From contig JAIRVP010000032.1 of assembly GCA_031253835.1 (NCBI GenBank), positions 1-64,000 on the forward strand: a stretch of 64,000 bases of DNA, given 5' to 3'. Both the position numbers and the translations under genes were made by a program. This stretch comes from Burkholderia sp. GTDB taxonomy: Bacteria; Pseudomonadota; Gammaproteobacteria; Burkholderiales; Burkholderiaceae. The notes beneath the pieces were generated by a model. That model saw nothing but the letters and a program-made list of their open reading frames with translations, had not been told where the DNA came from and did not search any database. Of the stretch, positions 41,810-51,393 are shown in pieces (position 1 is the stretch's first letter; every line of letters starts with the position of its first letter).

Positions 41810-42249
41810 GCGCGCGCCATTTCCCGCTGTCGCGCCGGCACGGCCAGCGCGGTGCGGCACTCGTCGAGTTCGGTCTCATCGCGTCGGTCCTGATCATGCT
41901 GCTGATCGGCATCTTCGAATTCGGCCGCGTGCTGTTCTACTGGAACACCGCGAGCGAGGCCGTGCGCCTCGGCGCGCGTACGGCGGTGGTCTGCGACGTG
42001 AACGCCGCCGGCGTCGCGAAGCGCGTGACGGCGATGCTGCCGCTGCTGTCGAACGCGAACGTGTCGGTGAACTACTCGCCGGCGAACTGCGACGTGAATT
42101 CGTGCTCGTTCGTGACCGTGAGCGTCACGAACGTCACGGTCAAGACGATGATTCCGTTCGTGAACGTCACGGTGACGATGCCGCCGTTCACGACGACATT
42201 GCCGCGCGAAAGCCTGAGTTCGTCGACCGGCGGATCAGCCTGCAACTAA
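41806..42249 (+). CDS. tadF: TadF/TadE-like pseudopilin, second copy
   Basis: The 147-residue protein has the motif QRG|AALVEFGLIASVLIMLLIGIFEFGRVLFYWNTASEAVRLGAR, with Glu at the +5 position of the prepilin site. The C-terminal part has three cysteines and a beta-rich SVTNVTVKTMIPFVNVTV stretch. By position and size it fills the TadF role. It is translationally coupled to tadE by a 4-nt overlap. Confidence 0.88.
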   Translation: MSARHFPLSRRHGQRGAALVEFGLIASVLIMLLIGIFEFGRVLFYWNTASEAVRLGARTAVVCDVNAAGVAKRVTAMLPLLSNANVSVNYSPANCDVNSCSFVTVSVTNVTVKTMIPFVNVTVTMPPFTTTLPRESLSSSTGGSACN

Positions 42250-42271
42250 CCGAATAAACGAGGCACACGAC

Positions 42272-43480
42272 ATGATCAACATCCTCGTAGCTTCCGACGA
42301 CACCGCGCGGCTCACGCAGATCGCGCGTCTCGTGGCCGACTGCGGACGCTATCGCGCGACGCGCGCCACCGGCCGTCCGTCGCAGATCGAGCATCGCACC
42401 GACGGGCTCGACGCGTTCGACATCCTGCTGGTCGACGGCACGGCGCTCGATGCGTCCGAGTTGTCGGCGATCGAGCGGATCTGCCGCGCGCACGCGGGCC
42501 TGACCTGCATCCTCGTGACGGCCGACGCGTCGCCGCACGTGCTGCTGGAGGCGATGCGCGCCGGCGCGCGCGACGTGCTGCAATGGCCGATCGATCCGAA
42601 CGCGCTCGGCCATGCGCTCGAACGCGCGGCCGCGCAAAGCACGCGGAGCGACCGCGACGATACGCGGATCGTGTCGTTCATGTCGTGCAAGGGCGGGGTC
42701 GGCACGAGCTTCGCGGCCAGCAACATCGCGTTCGAGATCGCCGAGGGCTTCAAGCGCCGCGTGCTGCTGATCGACCTGAACCAGCAGTTCGCCGATGCCG
42801 CGTTCCTCGTCAGCGACGAAACGCCGCCGTCGACGCTGCCGCAGCTCTGCACGCAGATCGAGCGGCTCGACAGCGCGTTTCTCGACGCGAGCGTCGCGCA
42901 CGTGACCGAGAACTTCCATGTGCTCGCGGGCGCCGGCGACCCGATCAAGGCCGCCGAGATGCGCGAGGATGCGCTCGAATGGATCCTCGGCGTCGCCGCG
43001 CCGCGCTACGACTTCGTGATCTTCGACATCGGCGTCGGCATCAATCCGCTGACGATGGTCGCGCTGGATCGCAGCGACCAGATCGAGATCGTGCTGCAGC
43101 CCGCGATGCCGCACGTGCGCGCCGGCCGCCGGCTGCTGGAGATCCTCGTGTCGCTCGGCTACTCGACCGATCAGATGAGGCTGATCGTGAACCGCACGAC
43201 GCGCGCGAGCGAGCGCACCCGCACCGCGCTCGAGGAAGTGCTCGGCCTGCAGGCCACCTGCGCGATTCCCGACGACGCCGAGACCGTGCTCGAAGCGATC
43301 AACCAGGGCCATCCGGTGGCGCGGCTCGCACGCAGCTCGGCGGTCGTGCGCGCGCTGCAGGCGTGCGCGAAACAACTCGTCGACGGGGAGGTGCGGGCGG
43401 GGCGCAGCGCGGCGCGCAGCGAACCGCTGATGTCCAGGCTGTTCGGCCGCAAGGCCACGCCGAAGCTCAAGTCCATGTAA
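42272..43480 (+). CDS. tadZ: Tad pilus localisation protein TadZ/CpaE
   Basis: The 402-residue protein has an N-terminal receiver-like domain (INILVASDDTARLTQIARLV; DILLVDGTALD; CILVTADASPHVLLEAMRAGARDVLQWP) and a C-terminal ParA/MinD-type ATPase. Its Walker A is CKGGVGTSFAASN, where the usual second lysine is Thr, as is common in CpaE. It places the pilus machine at a cell pole or site. No DNA-partition partner is present. Confidence 0.93.
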   Translation: MINILVASDDTARLTQIARLVADCGRYRATRATGRPSQIEHRTDGLDAFDILLVDGTALDASELSAIERICRAHAGLTCILVTADASPHVLLEAMRAGARDVLQWPIDPNALGHALERAAAQSTRSDRDDTRIVSFMSCKGGVGTSFAASNIAFEIAEGFKRRVLLIDLNQQFADAAFLVSDETPPSTLPQLCTQIERLDSAFLDASVAHVTENFHVLAGAGDPIKAAEMREDALEWILGVAAPRYDFVIFDIGVGINPLTMVALDRSDQIEIVLQPAMPHVRAGRRLLEILVSLGYSTDQMRLIVNRTTRASERTRTALEEVLGLQATCAIPDDAETVLEAINQGHPVARLARSSAVVRALQACAKQLVDGEVRAGRSAARSEPLMSRLFGRKATPKLKSM

Positions 43481-43498
43481 CTCTTTCGGGGAACCATC

Positions 43499-44866
43499 AT
43501 GTCATTGCGCGAACAGATGTCGTTGCACCGGGCCCAGCCGCTGGCGGCGGGCAACGAGCCGGCCGGCCCGGCCCATTCGTCGGTACGCGACGCCTACCAG
43601 AAGCTGCGCCGCGAGATTCACCTGGCCGTGCTCGAGCGTGTCGAGCTGGAACGCCTGTCGCGGCTGCATCAGGATCAGGTCCGCATGGAAATCGGCGCGT
43701 TGATCGCGCGCATCCTCGACGAGGAGCGGATGCCCGCGAACGACATCGAGCGGCGGCAGCTCGCGATCGACGTGTACGACGAGATGTTCGGCTTCGGCCC
43801 GCTCGAAGCGCTGCTGCGCGACCCCGGGATCTCCGACATCCTCGTGAACACGTACCGCCAGGTCTATGTCGAGCGCTGCGGCCAGCTGGAACTGACCGAC
43901 GTGACGTTCTACGACGACGCGCACCTGATGAAGGTGATCGAGAAGATCGTGTCGCGCGTCGGGCGCCGCATCGACGAATCGAGCCCGATGGTCGACGCGC
44001 GGCTGCCGGACGGCTCGCGCGTGAACGCGATCATCCCGCCGTCCGCGATCGACGGGCCGCTGATGTCGATCCGGCGCTTCGCGGTCAACCCGCTGAAGAT
44101 GGACGACCTGGTGCGCTACCACAGCCTGACGCCGCCGATGGCCGAGCTGCTCGACGCGCTGTCGCGCGCGAAGGTGAACGTGCTCGTGTCGGGCGGCACC
44201 GGCAGCGGCAAGACGACGCTGCTCAACATCCTGTCCGGCTTCATTCCGCGCAACGAGCGGATCGTGACGATCGAGGACGCGGCGGAGCTGCAGCTCCAGC
44301 AGCCGCACGTGCTGCGGCTCGAAACGCGCCCGCCGAACATCGAGGGCAAGGGCGAGATCACGCAGCGCACGCTGGTGCGCAACGCGCTGCGGATGCGGCC
44401 CGACCGGATCATCCTCGGCGAAGTGCGCGGCGCCGAAGCGCTCGACATGCTCAACGCGATGAACACCGGCCACGAAGGCTCGCTCGCGACGATTCACGCG
44501 AACACGCCGCGCGATGCGCTGACGCGGCTCGAGAACATGATCAGCGTCTCCGGGCTGTCGCTGCCGCCGAAGACGATGCGCCAGCAGATCTCGTCGGCGA
44601 TCTCGGTGGTCGTGCAGGCCGCGCGGCTGACGGACGGCAAGCGCAAGATCGTCAGCATCCAGGAGCTGACCGGGATGGAAGGCGACATCATCAACATGCA
44701 GGAGATCTTCACGTTCAAGCGCACGGGCGTGGACCGCGACGGCACGGTACGCGGCCACTTCTGCGCGACCGGCGTGCGGCCGAAGTTCGTCGAGCGGCTG
44801 CAGGCGTTCGGCATCAACCTGCCGGATTCGCTGTACGACCCGTCCCAGCGGTACGAGACGAACTGA
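43499..44866 (+). CDS. tadA: Tad pilus secretion ATPase TadA/CpaF
   Basis: The 455-residue protein is a VirB11/PulE-type ATPase. An N-terminal helical part leads to [44 protein letters not shown], Walker [10 protein letters not shown] (Lys-238), the Asp box [25 protein letters not shown], Walker [20 protein letters not shown] and the His box [20 protein letters not shown]. It powers pilus extension and, in some species, retraction. GGGGAA-type sequence precedes the start. Confidence 0.97.
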   Translation: MSLREQMSLHRAQPLAAGNEPAGPAHSSVRDAYQKLRREIHLAVLERVELERLSRLHQDQVRMEIGALIARILDEERMPANDIERRQLAIDVYDEMFGFGPLEALLRDPGISDILVNTYRQVYVERCGQLELTDVTFYDDAHLMKVIEKIVSRVGRRIDESSPMVDARLPDGSRVNAIIPPSAIDGPLMSIRRFAVNPLKMDDLVRYHSLTPPMAELLDALSRAKVNVLVSGGTGSGKTTLLNILSGFIPRNERIVTIEDAAELQLQQPHVLRLETRPPNIEGKGEITQRTLVRNALRMRPDRIILGEVRGAEALDMLNAMNTGHEGSLATIHANTPRDALTRLENMISVSGLSLPPKTMRQQISSAISVVVQAARLTDGKRKIVSIQELTGMEGDIINMQEIFTFKRTGVDRDGTVRGHFCATGVRPKFVERLQAFGINLPDSLYDPSQRYETN

Positions 44867-44899
44867 CGACAGGGCGCCGTTTGCTACCGGGGAGGCTTC

Positions 44900-45877
44900 A
44901 TGAACACGATCTTTTACGGTTTTGTGATTCTCACCTTCGTCGCGGTCGTGCTGACGATCGAAGGGGCGTATCAGTGGTGGAACGCGCGGCACGGCACCGC
45001 CGCACGCCGGATCGAATCGCGCATCCGCGCGATGTCGGCCGGCGGCAACGTGCAGCAGGAGCGGCTGTCGATCCTGAAGAAGCGGATGCTCGACGAGTCC
45101 AGGCCGTTCGACCGGCTGTTGCTGCGCGTGCCGCGCGTGCAGACGCTCGACCTGACGATCCAGCAGTCGGGCCTCGACTGGACGCTGCCGAAGCTGATCG
45201 TGCTCAGCACGGTGTTCGCGGCGCTCGCGTGGCTCGCGCTGAGCTTCGCCACGCTGCCGCAGCTCGCCGCGGTGCCGGTCGCACTGTTCGCCGCGTGCAT
45301 CCCGACGCTGTACGTGATGCGCTGCCGTCGGCGCAGGATGCGCAAGCTCGAGCGCCAGTTGCCGGACATCTGCGACATGATTGCGCGCGCGCTGCGCTCC
45401 GGTCATTCGTTCACGAGCACGATCGGGATGGTCAGCGAGGAGTTTCCCGATCCGATGGGCGGCGAATTCCGGATCACGTTCGACGAGGTCAACTACGGCG
45501 TGTCGCTGCACGACGCGCTGATGAACCTCGCGACGCGCGTGCCGGCGCAGGACCTGCGCTACTTCGTGATCGCGGTGCTGATCCAGCGCGAGACGGGCGG
45601 CAACCTGGCGGAGCTGCTCGACAGCATCTCCGCGCTGATCCGCGAGCGCTTCAAGCTGTTCGACAAGGTGCGCGTGCTGTCGGCGGAAGGGCGCCTGTCG
45701 GCGTGGATTCTCGGGCTGCTGCCGTTCGGGACCGCGGGCGCGATCGCGCTGCTCAACCGCGAGTTCCTGTCCGTGCTCTGGGAGGATCCCGCCGGGATCA
45801 GGATGGTCGGCGCGATGCTGGTGTCGATGGCGATCGGGCTGTTCTGGATCCGCCGCATCATCCGCATTCGTGTCTGA
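44900..45877 (+). CDS. tadB: Tad inner-membrane platform protein TadB
   Basis: The 325-residue protein has an N-terminal membrane helix, a pair of central helices (LPKLIVLSTVFAALAWLAL and an adjacent one), and a GspF-like T2SF domain with QLPDICDMIARALRSGHSFTSTIGMVSEEFPDPMGGEF and IQRETGGNLAELLDSISALIRERFKL. TadB and TadC form the inner-membrane platform on which TadA acts. GGGGAGG precedes the ATG. Confidence 0.95.
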   Translation: MNTIFYGFVILTFVAVVLTIEGAYQWWNARHGTAARRIESRIRAMSAGGNVQQERLSILKKRMLDESRPFDRLLLRVPRVQTLDLTIQQSGLDWTLPKLIVLSTVFAALAWLALSFATLPQLAAVPVALFAACIPTLYVMRCRRRRMRKLERQLPDICDMIARALRSGHSFTSTIGMVSEEFPDPMGGEFRITFDEVNYGVSLHDALMNLATRVPAQDLRYFVIAVLIQRETGGNLAELLDSISALIRERFKLFDKVRVLSAEGRLSAWILGLLPFGTAGAIALLNREFLSVLWEDPAGIRMVGAMLVSMAIGLFWIRRIIRIRV

Positions 45878-45913
45878 CGTGCGAATCGAATAACGAACCT
45901 TTGCGAGGCTGTC

Positions 45914-46882
45914 ATGCAAAATCTGAGCGTGGTCCAGGCCGTGATGCTGGGCGGCTTGTTCATCTTCGTGGCCGGCGGCGTGCTCATCGCGATGCTGCTG
46001 TTCGCGCCGCGCAGCATCCAGCACCGGATCCAGCAGGCGGGCGGGGCGGGCGCGGGTGCCGTCACCGGCAACGGTGACGACACGGCGTCGCGCTGGGTCG
46101 CGAAGCTGGTCGAGCTGTCCACCCCGATCTCGAAGCTGTCGGTGCCGAAGGACGGCTGGGAGAGTTCACCGCTGCGCATCCGGCTCATGAACGCCGGCTG
46201 GCGCAACCCGGGCGCGGCCGCGCTGTATTTCACCGCGAAGACCGTGCTGGCGCTCGCGTTGCCGAGCGCGGCGCTGCTAGTGCTGATCACGACCCGGATC
46301 GGCGACCAGCGCGCGCTGTTGTCGGTCATCCTCGTGGTGCTCGCGTGTATCGGCTACTACATCCCGAACATCGTGCTGTCGCAGCGGGTCAAGGTGCGCC
46401 AGCAGAAGATCTTCGAGGATTTCCCGGACGCGCTCGACCTGCTCACCGTGTGCGTCGAAGCCGGGCTCGGGCTCGACGCGGCGCTGATGAAGGTCAGCGA
46501 GGAACTGCGGTTCAGCAGCGAGGTGGTCGCGAGCGAACTCGACCTGCTGCTGCTCGAGATGCGCTCCGGCTTCACGAAGGAAACCGCGCTGCGCAATCTT
46601 GCGCTGCGCACCGGCGTGGAAGACATCGAGTCGTTCTGCACGATGCTGATCCAGGCCGACCGGTTCGGCACGAGCATCAGCGAATCGCTGCGCGTGCTGT
46701 CGGACATGCTGCGCACGCGGCGGCGGATGCGCGCCGAGGAGCGTGCGGCGAAGATCGCGCTGAAGCTCCTGTTCCCGCTGATTTTCTGCATCTTCCCTTC
46801 GCTGATGCTGGTGCTCCTCGGGCCGGCGATGATCCACGTCTATCGGATCCTGCTGCCGACCTTCGCCGGGATGACGCACTGA
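45914..46882 (+). CDS. tadC: Tad inner-membrane platform protein TadC
   Basis: The 322-residue protein is the TadC partner of TadB: N-terminal helix GGLFIFVAGGVLIAMLLFAP, central helices, and a T2SF domain with FPDALDLLTVCVEAGLGLDAALMKVSEEL and MLIQADRFGTSISESLRVLSDMLRTRRRMRAEERAAK, which is family-typical. It ends with two membrane helices. It is the last Tad gene here. No tadD follows, and an opposite-strand gene converges on it. Confidence 0.95.
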   Translation: MQNLSVVQAVMLGGLFIFVAGGVLIAMLLFAPRSIQHRIQQAGGAGAGAVTGNGDDTASRWVAKLVELSTPISKLSVPKDGWESSPLRIRLMNAGWRNPGAAALYFTAKTVLALALPSAALLVLITTRIGDQRALLSVILVVLACIGYYIPNIVLSQRVKVRQQKIFEDFPDALDLLTVCVEAGLGLDAALMKVSEELRFSSEVVASELDLLLLEMRSGFTKETALRNLALRTGVEDIESFCTMLIQADRFGTSISESLRVLSDMLRTRRRMRAEERAAKIALKLLFPLIFCIFPSLMLVLLGPAMIHVYRILLPTFAGMTH

Positions 46883-47155
46883 GCGACGGGCGGGTGCCGC
46901 GTCGGCGGCATCGACCACGATAATTGCGTGCCGGCCCTGACACCCGCGTCGGCCGGCACGGCACCAGGCTTCATGGAGGCTCCCTCCCCAGGCGGCGCCG
47001 CGAGACAGGTCGACCATAGCGGCGTCAATGCATCCTGGACCCATGGTCGGCCATGGAACAAGCCGTAGTCCACCGCCTTGCCGGCTGCCCCCTACTGCTA
47101 ACCCGAAGGCCGTTGCCGGCGTTGCGCCGGCGGAGAAGCAGGCGCCTTTACCGCC
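46883..47155. other. Convergent intergenic region with a GC-rich hairpin
   Basis: About 270 nt between tadC and the serine hydrolase gene. GTGCCGGCC (46928-46936) pairs with GGCCGGCAC (46951-46959) around a 14-nt loop, without a T-run. A second dyad of GCCGGCG/CGCCGGC type lies near 47113-47129. Both may mark transcript ends. No gene is seen. Confidence 0.45.
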
Positions 47156-48418
47156 TCACGGCCGCCCTTCGCTCGGCACTTCCGCCACCTTGCTGAGCTC
47201 GCCCATGATGATCTTCGCGATCACGTTGGCCGGCGGGCTGCCGTCGGGCGCGGCAGCGGTGGTCGCCCACGTGACGATCGTCGTTTTCGTCGCCGGATCG
47301 TAGCCCATGAAGGTATTGAAGCCCGGTATCTCGCCCGTGTGCCCGTAGAACGTGCCGAATTTGGCCAGGCCCATGCAGTAGCCCGGCGACATCGGGTCGG
47401 ACGCATCGATCGGCGTGCAGCTGGCGAGCCGCTGCGCCTGCAGGTCGGCGCCCAGGTAGCCGCCGCCGACCATCCGCTGCACGTACGCGGCCAGCTCGGT
47501 CACCGTCGAAATGCCGGAGCCGGCCGTCCACGCCCACGACGTGTTGACGCCGGTCACGTCGGTCGGCTGCAGCGTGCCGTTTTTCGCTTCCGCCTGGCGT
47601 TCGGGCGACAGCGCGTCGCTGTTGGTCGTCTCCGCATTGGTGCCCCATTGATAGCCGTGCGGCGCAGGCGCCGGCAGCGCCGTATTCGCCTGCGGCGGGA
47701 GAAACGTGTTGCTCAGGCCGAGCGGCGCGAACAGGCGCGCGTTCATCGCATCGGCCGCGCTCATGCCGGTGAGTCGCTCGATGACGAGCCCGAGCAGCAC
47801 CGTGTTGGTGTTCGAGTAGCGGAAATCGGCGCCCGGCGCGAAATAGACCGGCTGGCCTTCGGCGATGTTCAGCAGTTCCGTCGTGGTCCAGACCTTGTCC
47901 GGCTGCGCATCGAGCGTCTGGTTGAACGCGAGGCTGGTCGAGTAGTTGTAGAGGCCGCTGCGCATCCTCAGCAACTGCTCGATCGTGATCATGTTGCCGT
48001 TGGGCACGTTGGCGACGAACTTGTCGATCGTGTCGCCGAGGCTCAGCCGGCCTTCCTGCACGAGTTGCAGGATCACCGTGCCGGTCCACGTCTTCGTGAT
48101 GCTGCCGACGCGAAAGTGCGCGTTGGTCGGGATCGGCGTGTTCGTGCCGCGCACGGCCGTGCCGAACGATTCGAGCCAGTTGCCCTGCGGCGACTGCACG
48201 TAGACGACCGCGCCGGGGGTCATCGTGTCCGCGAGCAATGCATCGATCTGCGGGCGCGCGGCGTTCGCGAACGCGGGTGAGCCGGACGAGGGCGAGCTGT
48301 CGCCGCCGCACGCGGACACCGCGAGCGCGATGGCGACGGCCGGTGCGACCGCAACCAGGCGCCGCACCATCGGCTTCGCCGCGCGCATCACGCACCGGAA
48401 GGTTGCTGAAGTAGCCAT
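47156..48418 (-). CDS. Serine hydrolase of the class C beta-lactamase/penicillin-binding family, lipoprotein
   Basis: The 420-residue protein has an N-terminal signal ending in lipobox VSAC (Cys-37). The catalytic S106-x-x-K109 follows (VGSITKTWTG), then the YSN motif in DFRYSNTNTVLLGLVIERLTG, and a late HTGEIPG in place of KTG. Such proteins include D,D-peptidases and esterases. It is not a clinically typical AmpC. It is the last gene in the minus-strand run that starts with the indole operon, but the 146-nt gap leaves its membership open. Confidence 0.87.
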   Translation of the reverse strand: MATSATFRCVMRAAKPMVRRLVAVAPAVAIALAVSACGGDSSPSSGSPAFANAARPQIDALLADTMTPGAVVYVQSPQGNWLESFGTAVRGTNTPIPTNAHFRVGSITKTWTGTVILQLVQEGRLSLGDTIDKFVANVPNGNMITIEQLLRMRSGLYNYSTSLAFNQTLDAQPDKVWTTTELLNIAEGQPVYFAPGADFRYSNTNTVLLGLVIERLTGMSAADAMNARLFAPLGLSNTFLPPQANTALPAPAPHGYQWGTNAETTNSDALSPERQAEAKNGTLQPTDVTGVNTSWAWTAGSGISTVTELAAYVQRMVGGGYLGADLQAQRLASCTPIDASDPMSPGYCMGLAKFGTFYGHTGEIPGFNTFMGYDPATKTTIVTWATTAAAPDGSPPANVIAKIIMGELSKVAEVPSEGRP

Positions 48419-48564
48419 GGCGCGGTCCCTCCGGGTTCGTGACGAACTTCTTTCCTGCCTTCTCCAAAACTATAGGACAGGCGCGTCCATGCCGGCAGCG
48501 CGCGTTGCTGCCGGCACGATTCGTCTGCGGAAAGCGATCCGGCCCGTTGATCCGGCCGCGCGCG

Positions 48565-49521
48565 TCACCGGAAATGATGCACGTAGCGCAGCACCATCCG
48601 CGTCCCCTGCGGCCGGTTGCGCGCATAGGTCTCGAAGTACGTGTTGAACAGCAGGTGGTCGTGCGGCGAGAAGCTGACCATGGCGCCCGGCCCGATCGCG
48701 AACACGGCCTCCCGCGTGCCCGGCACGTCCTGCCCGTTTTCCTTCATGTCGGTGGTCTGGCGCAGCCAGTAGCCGTTGAGCCCCAGCCGCAGGCCCGGGC
48801 GCACTTCGTACTCGGTCGCGAAGTTCACGTGGATCGCCTGGCCGGCCTGCGTCGACGTCACGTCGGGGCCGAGCGACGTGGCCGGCTGATGGTTGGTCGC
48901 GTTCCACAGATAGTGCAGCCGCCACGACACGGTCCATTTCGGCGTGAGCCACAGCGTCGCCGCCCAGTATGGATCGAACGACCAGAAATGGCTGCCCGGG
49001 TTGATCGCGCGCGACGGATCGTACGCGCCGGTCGGCGCGATGAACTGGAATTCCACGCGTTGCGCGAAGCGCGGGCCCTGCGCGCCCATCACCGGGTCGA
49101 ACTGGATGAACGGGCCGATCAATAGATCACCGAACCCGGCGCGCGCATTCAGCGCGACGTTGCCGATGCCGTCGTCGGTTCGCGCGGACGCGATCCACGG
49201 CAGGATCACGTCGAGGCCCGGATGCATGCCCGCGAACGTCAGCGGCGACTGGTAGACGAGCTGGCTCAGCCCCGCGAACAGGTCGATGTCCTGCTTCGGC
49301 AGCCCGACCTTGTTGCCCGCATTGTCGTTGACGCGGCCGGCCGTGTAGTACTGCAGGTACTGCGTGCCGTACCAGCCGGAGCCGGCCGGCGGCATCCCGT
49401 CGAGGAAACTCGTCATGCCGAGGTTGACCGACGGCAGGTCGGTCGCGTTGGCCGGCGCGCTTCCGGCGATGCCGGCGATCGCGAGGCCTGCGACGACGAG
49501 CAGGCGAGAGCCGAATGTCAT
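48565..49521 (-). CDS. Outer-membrane channel of the phenol-degradation MetA/SphA type
   Basis: The 318-residue protein has a signal peptide (LLVVAGLAIAGIAGSAPANA) and a beta-rich mature part: QYLQYYTAGRVNDNAGNKVG, GFGDLLIGPFIQFDPVMG, RVEFQFIAPTGAYDPSRAINPGSHFWSFDPYWAATLWLTPKW and a C-terminal YVHHFR. This is the Phenol_MetA_deg (SphA-like) pattern found in operons for aromatic compounds. It probably lets indole or a related aromatic across the outer membrane. The start is set by AGGAGG 8 nt upstream; GTGs 9 nt earlier are in frame. It lies 36 nt after the flavin reductase gene. Confidence 0.85.
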   Translation of the reverse strand: MTFGSRLLVVAGLAIAGIAGSAPANATDLPSVNLGMTSFLDGMPPAGSGWYGTQYLQYYTAGRVNDNAGNKVGLPKQDIDLFAGLSQLVYQSPLTFAGMHPGLDVILPWIASARTDDGIGNVALNARAGFGDLLIGPFIQFDPVMGAQGPRFAQRVEFQFIAPTGAYDPSRAINPGSHFWSFDPYWAATLWLTPKWTVSWRLHYLWNATNHQPATSLGPDVTSTQAGQAIHVNFATEYEVRPGLRLGLNGYWLRQTTDMKENGQDVPGTREAVFAIGPGAMVSFSPHDHLLFNTYFETYARNRPQGTRMVLRYVHHFR

Positions 49522-49557
49522 GTTCACCACCTCCTGTTTATTTATTCGTATAACTAA

Positions 49558-50094
49558 TCAAATAATGCGTAAAAGATCGGGATGATCGGCGATCGCACGA
49601 TACTGGCCGGCATGAAACACCAGCGGCGCCTTGCCGAATGCGTCGAACCGCTCGATCTCGCCGATGAAGAGCAGGTGATCGCCGCCTTCGTAGTGGCCGA
49701 CGTTGCGGCACACGAAGCGCGCGCTCGCGCCGTCGAGGCAGGGCACGCCGCCGCTCTCCGATTCGACGTGCGGCACGCCGTCGAACTTGTCGGCGCTCGG
49801 CGTCGCGAAGCGGCGCGACAGGTCGATCTGGTCGTGCGCGAGGATGTTGATCGCGAAGTGGGTGGCCGCGATGAAATCCGGCCGGCTCGGCGCGACCTTG
49901 CGCAGACTCCACAGCACGAGCGGCGGGTCGAGCGACAGCGACGAGAACGAATTGGCGGTGAGGCCCACCTTGCGCCCGTCGGCCGCGCAGGTGGTGATCA
50001 CGGTGACGCCGGTCGGGAACTGCCCGAACGCGGCACGCAATTGCAGCGAATCGAGGGCAGGGCGGTCGGTCAGGGTCGTTTCCATGGCGTTCAT
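49558..50094 (-). CDS. iifD: Flavin reductase of the indole monooxygenase pair
   Basis: The 178-residue protein is a flavin reductase-like domain: LRAAFGQFPTGVTVITTCAADGRKVGLTANSFSSLSLDPPLVLWSL, then FAINILAHDQIDLSRRF and GDHLLFIGEIERF. It reduces FAD or FMN with NAD(P)H and hands the reduced flavin to the oxygenase. Its start overlaps the stop of the oxygenase gene (ATGA), showing tight coupling. It corresponds to StyB in styrene and IifD in indole systems. Confidence 0.9.
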   Translation of the reverse strand: MNAMETTLTDRPALDSLQLRAAFGQFPTGVTVITTCAADGRKVGLTANSFSSLSLDPPLVLWSLRKVAPSRPDFIAATHFAINILAHDQIDLSRRFATPSADKFDGVPHVESESGGVPCLDGASARFVCRNVGHYEGGDHLLFIGEIERFDAFGKAPLVFHAGQYRAIADHPDLLRII

Positions 50095-51329
50095 GCCGCC
50101 CGCACACTGTGTTCGCGGATCATCGCCGCGCAGGCCGACGGCTCGAACCACCACGGCGAGAACCGGCGCGGATCGTCGAAGCCGTCGACGATCGCCGCGG
50201 CGAGCGACGGCGACTGGCCGGCCGCGCCGAGCAGTTCGAGGATGTGCGGCGGCGGCGGCGTGAGCAGCGAGTTGGTCCAGCGCACCACATGCTGCGCGTA
50301 CGCCCAGTAGCCTTCGAACGTCTGCTGCATCCAGTCCTCGCCGAACGGCGCCGCATCGCGCGCGACGATCGCGTCGAAATAGGCTTTCGCGCACTTCGCG
50401 GCGTTGTTCGATCCCTGGCCCGTGATCGGATCGTTGACGACCACCGCATCGGCCATCCCGAACACCGTGCGGCCCGACGGCAGCCGGAAGAACGGCTTGC
50501 GCACCGTCGGCGCGAAACGCCCGGCCAGCGTGCCGTTCGGATCGGTCAGCTCGACGTCGCGGCAGCGCTCGAATTCCCACGGCACGTACTGGCGCAGGAA
50601 CGACAGGCTCCGGTCGAGATGCTGCTCGGGCGTCTTCACGTCGGCCCAGCAGTCGAGCGGGCCGCCCGGAATGCCCTCGAACACCATGATTTCGCACGGG
50701 CCCGTCGTGGTCAGCGCAGGGAACACGAAGTACTCGCCGATGCCGGGCAGCAGGTTGAAGCGCACACGCGAATACGGCTGGCTCGGCGTCATGCCTTTCA
50801 CGTAGGTGAGCGCCAGCGCGCGTTGCGGGCGGTCGAACGCGCTGCGCGCAGCGTCGCGGCCGAGCAGGTTGACGATCTCGCCCTTGCCGGCCGCGAGCAG
50901 CACGAGATCGTGGCTGCGCGCCAGCGCCTCGAGCTCGGGTACGCCGACGTCGCCGATCCGCACGTCCGCGCCGCGGCGCCGGACGCCGTCGAGCCAGTCG
51001 GCCATCTTCACGCGCTGGTCGACCGACTGCGCATAGCGTGTGAGCCGCGACGACCAGTCGATCACCTTGCGGCCGTTGCCGTCCGGATGCGGCACCGCGA
51101 TGCCGATCCCTTCGACGGACGGGCACGCTTCCTCCCACGCGTTCAGGCCGAGGTCGCGCTCGATCTGCAGCGCGGTATGGAACATGCACTGGCTCGACAT
51201 CACCTTGCCCGTGCGGATCTGCTCCGCGTCGCGGTTGGTCGAGAGCGTGACGTGATAGCCCTGGTCGAGCAGGGCGAAGGCGAGTTGCAGGCCGGACTGG
51301 CCGGCGCCGACGATAGCGATGCGTCTCAT
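50091..51329 (-). CDS. iifC: StyA/indole-oxygenase-type FAD-dependent monooxygenase
   Basis: The 412-residue protein matches StyA in length and pattern: the FAD site MRRIAIVGAGQSGLQLAFALLDQGYHVTL, QIRTGKVMSSQCMFHTALQIERDLGL, ALALTYVKGMTPSQPYSRVRFNLLPG and the C-terminal FGMADAVVVNDPITGQGSNNAAKCA. StyA-like enzymes epoxidise styrene or indole with reduced flavin from a partner. The neighbours (SDR, dienelactone-hydrolase-like protein, AraC regulator) match indole gene clusters (iif in Acinetobacter, ind in Cupriavidus), so indole is the likely substrate. Confidence 0.88.
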   Translation of the reverse strand: MRRIAIVGAGQSGLQLAFALLDQGYHVTLSTNRDAEQIRTGKVMSSQCMFHTALQIERDLGLNAWEEACPSVEGIGIAVPHPDGNGRKVIDWSSRLTRYAQSVDQRVKMADWLDGVRRRGADVRIGDVGVPELEALARSHDLVLLAAGKGEIVNLLGRDAARSAFDRPQRALALTYVKGMTPSQPYSRVRFNLLPGIGEYFVFPALTTTGPCEIMVFEGIPGGPLDCWADVKTPEQHLDRSLSFLRQYVPWEFERCRDVELTDPNGTLAGRFAPTVRKPFFRLPSGRTVFGMADAVVVNDPITGQGSNNAAKCAKAYFDAIVARDAAPFGEDWMQQTFEGYWAYAQHVVRWTNSLLTPPPPHILELLGAAGQSPSLAAAIVDGFDDPRRFSPWWFEPSACAAMIREHSVRAA

Positions 51330-51393
51330 GGAAATATCCTTGGTTGGCCGGGTGACGGCCGGAAGAGTTGCGGGGGGCGCTGGCGACGTGCGG

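Noticed and set aside
46928..46959. Intrinsic terminator after tadC
   Set aside because: The 9-bp stem is good, but the loop is 14 nt and no T-run follows, so it is reported only as a hairpin.
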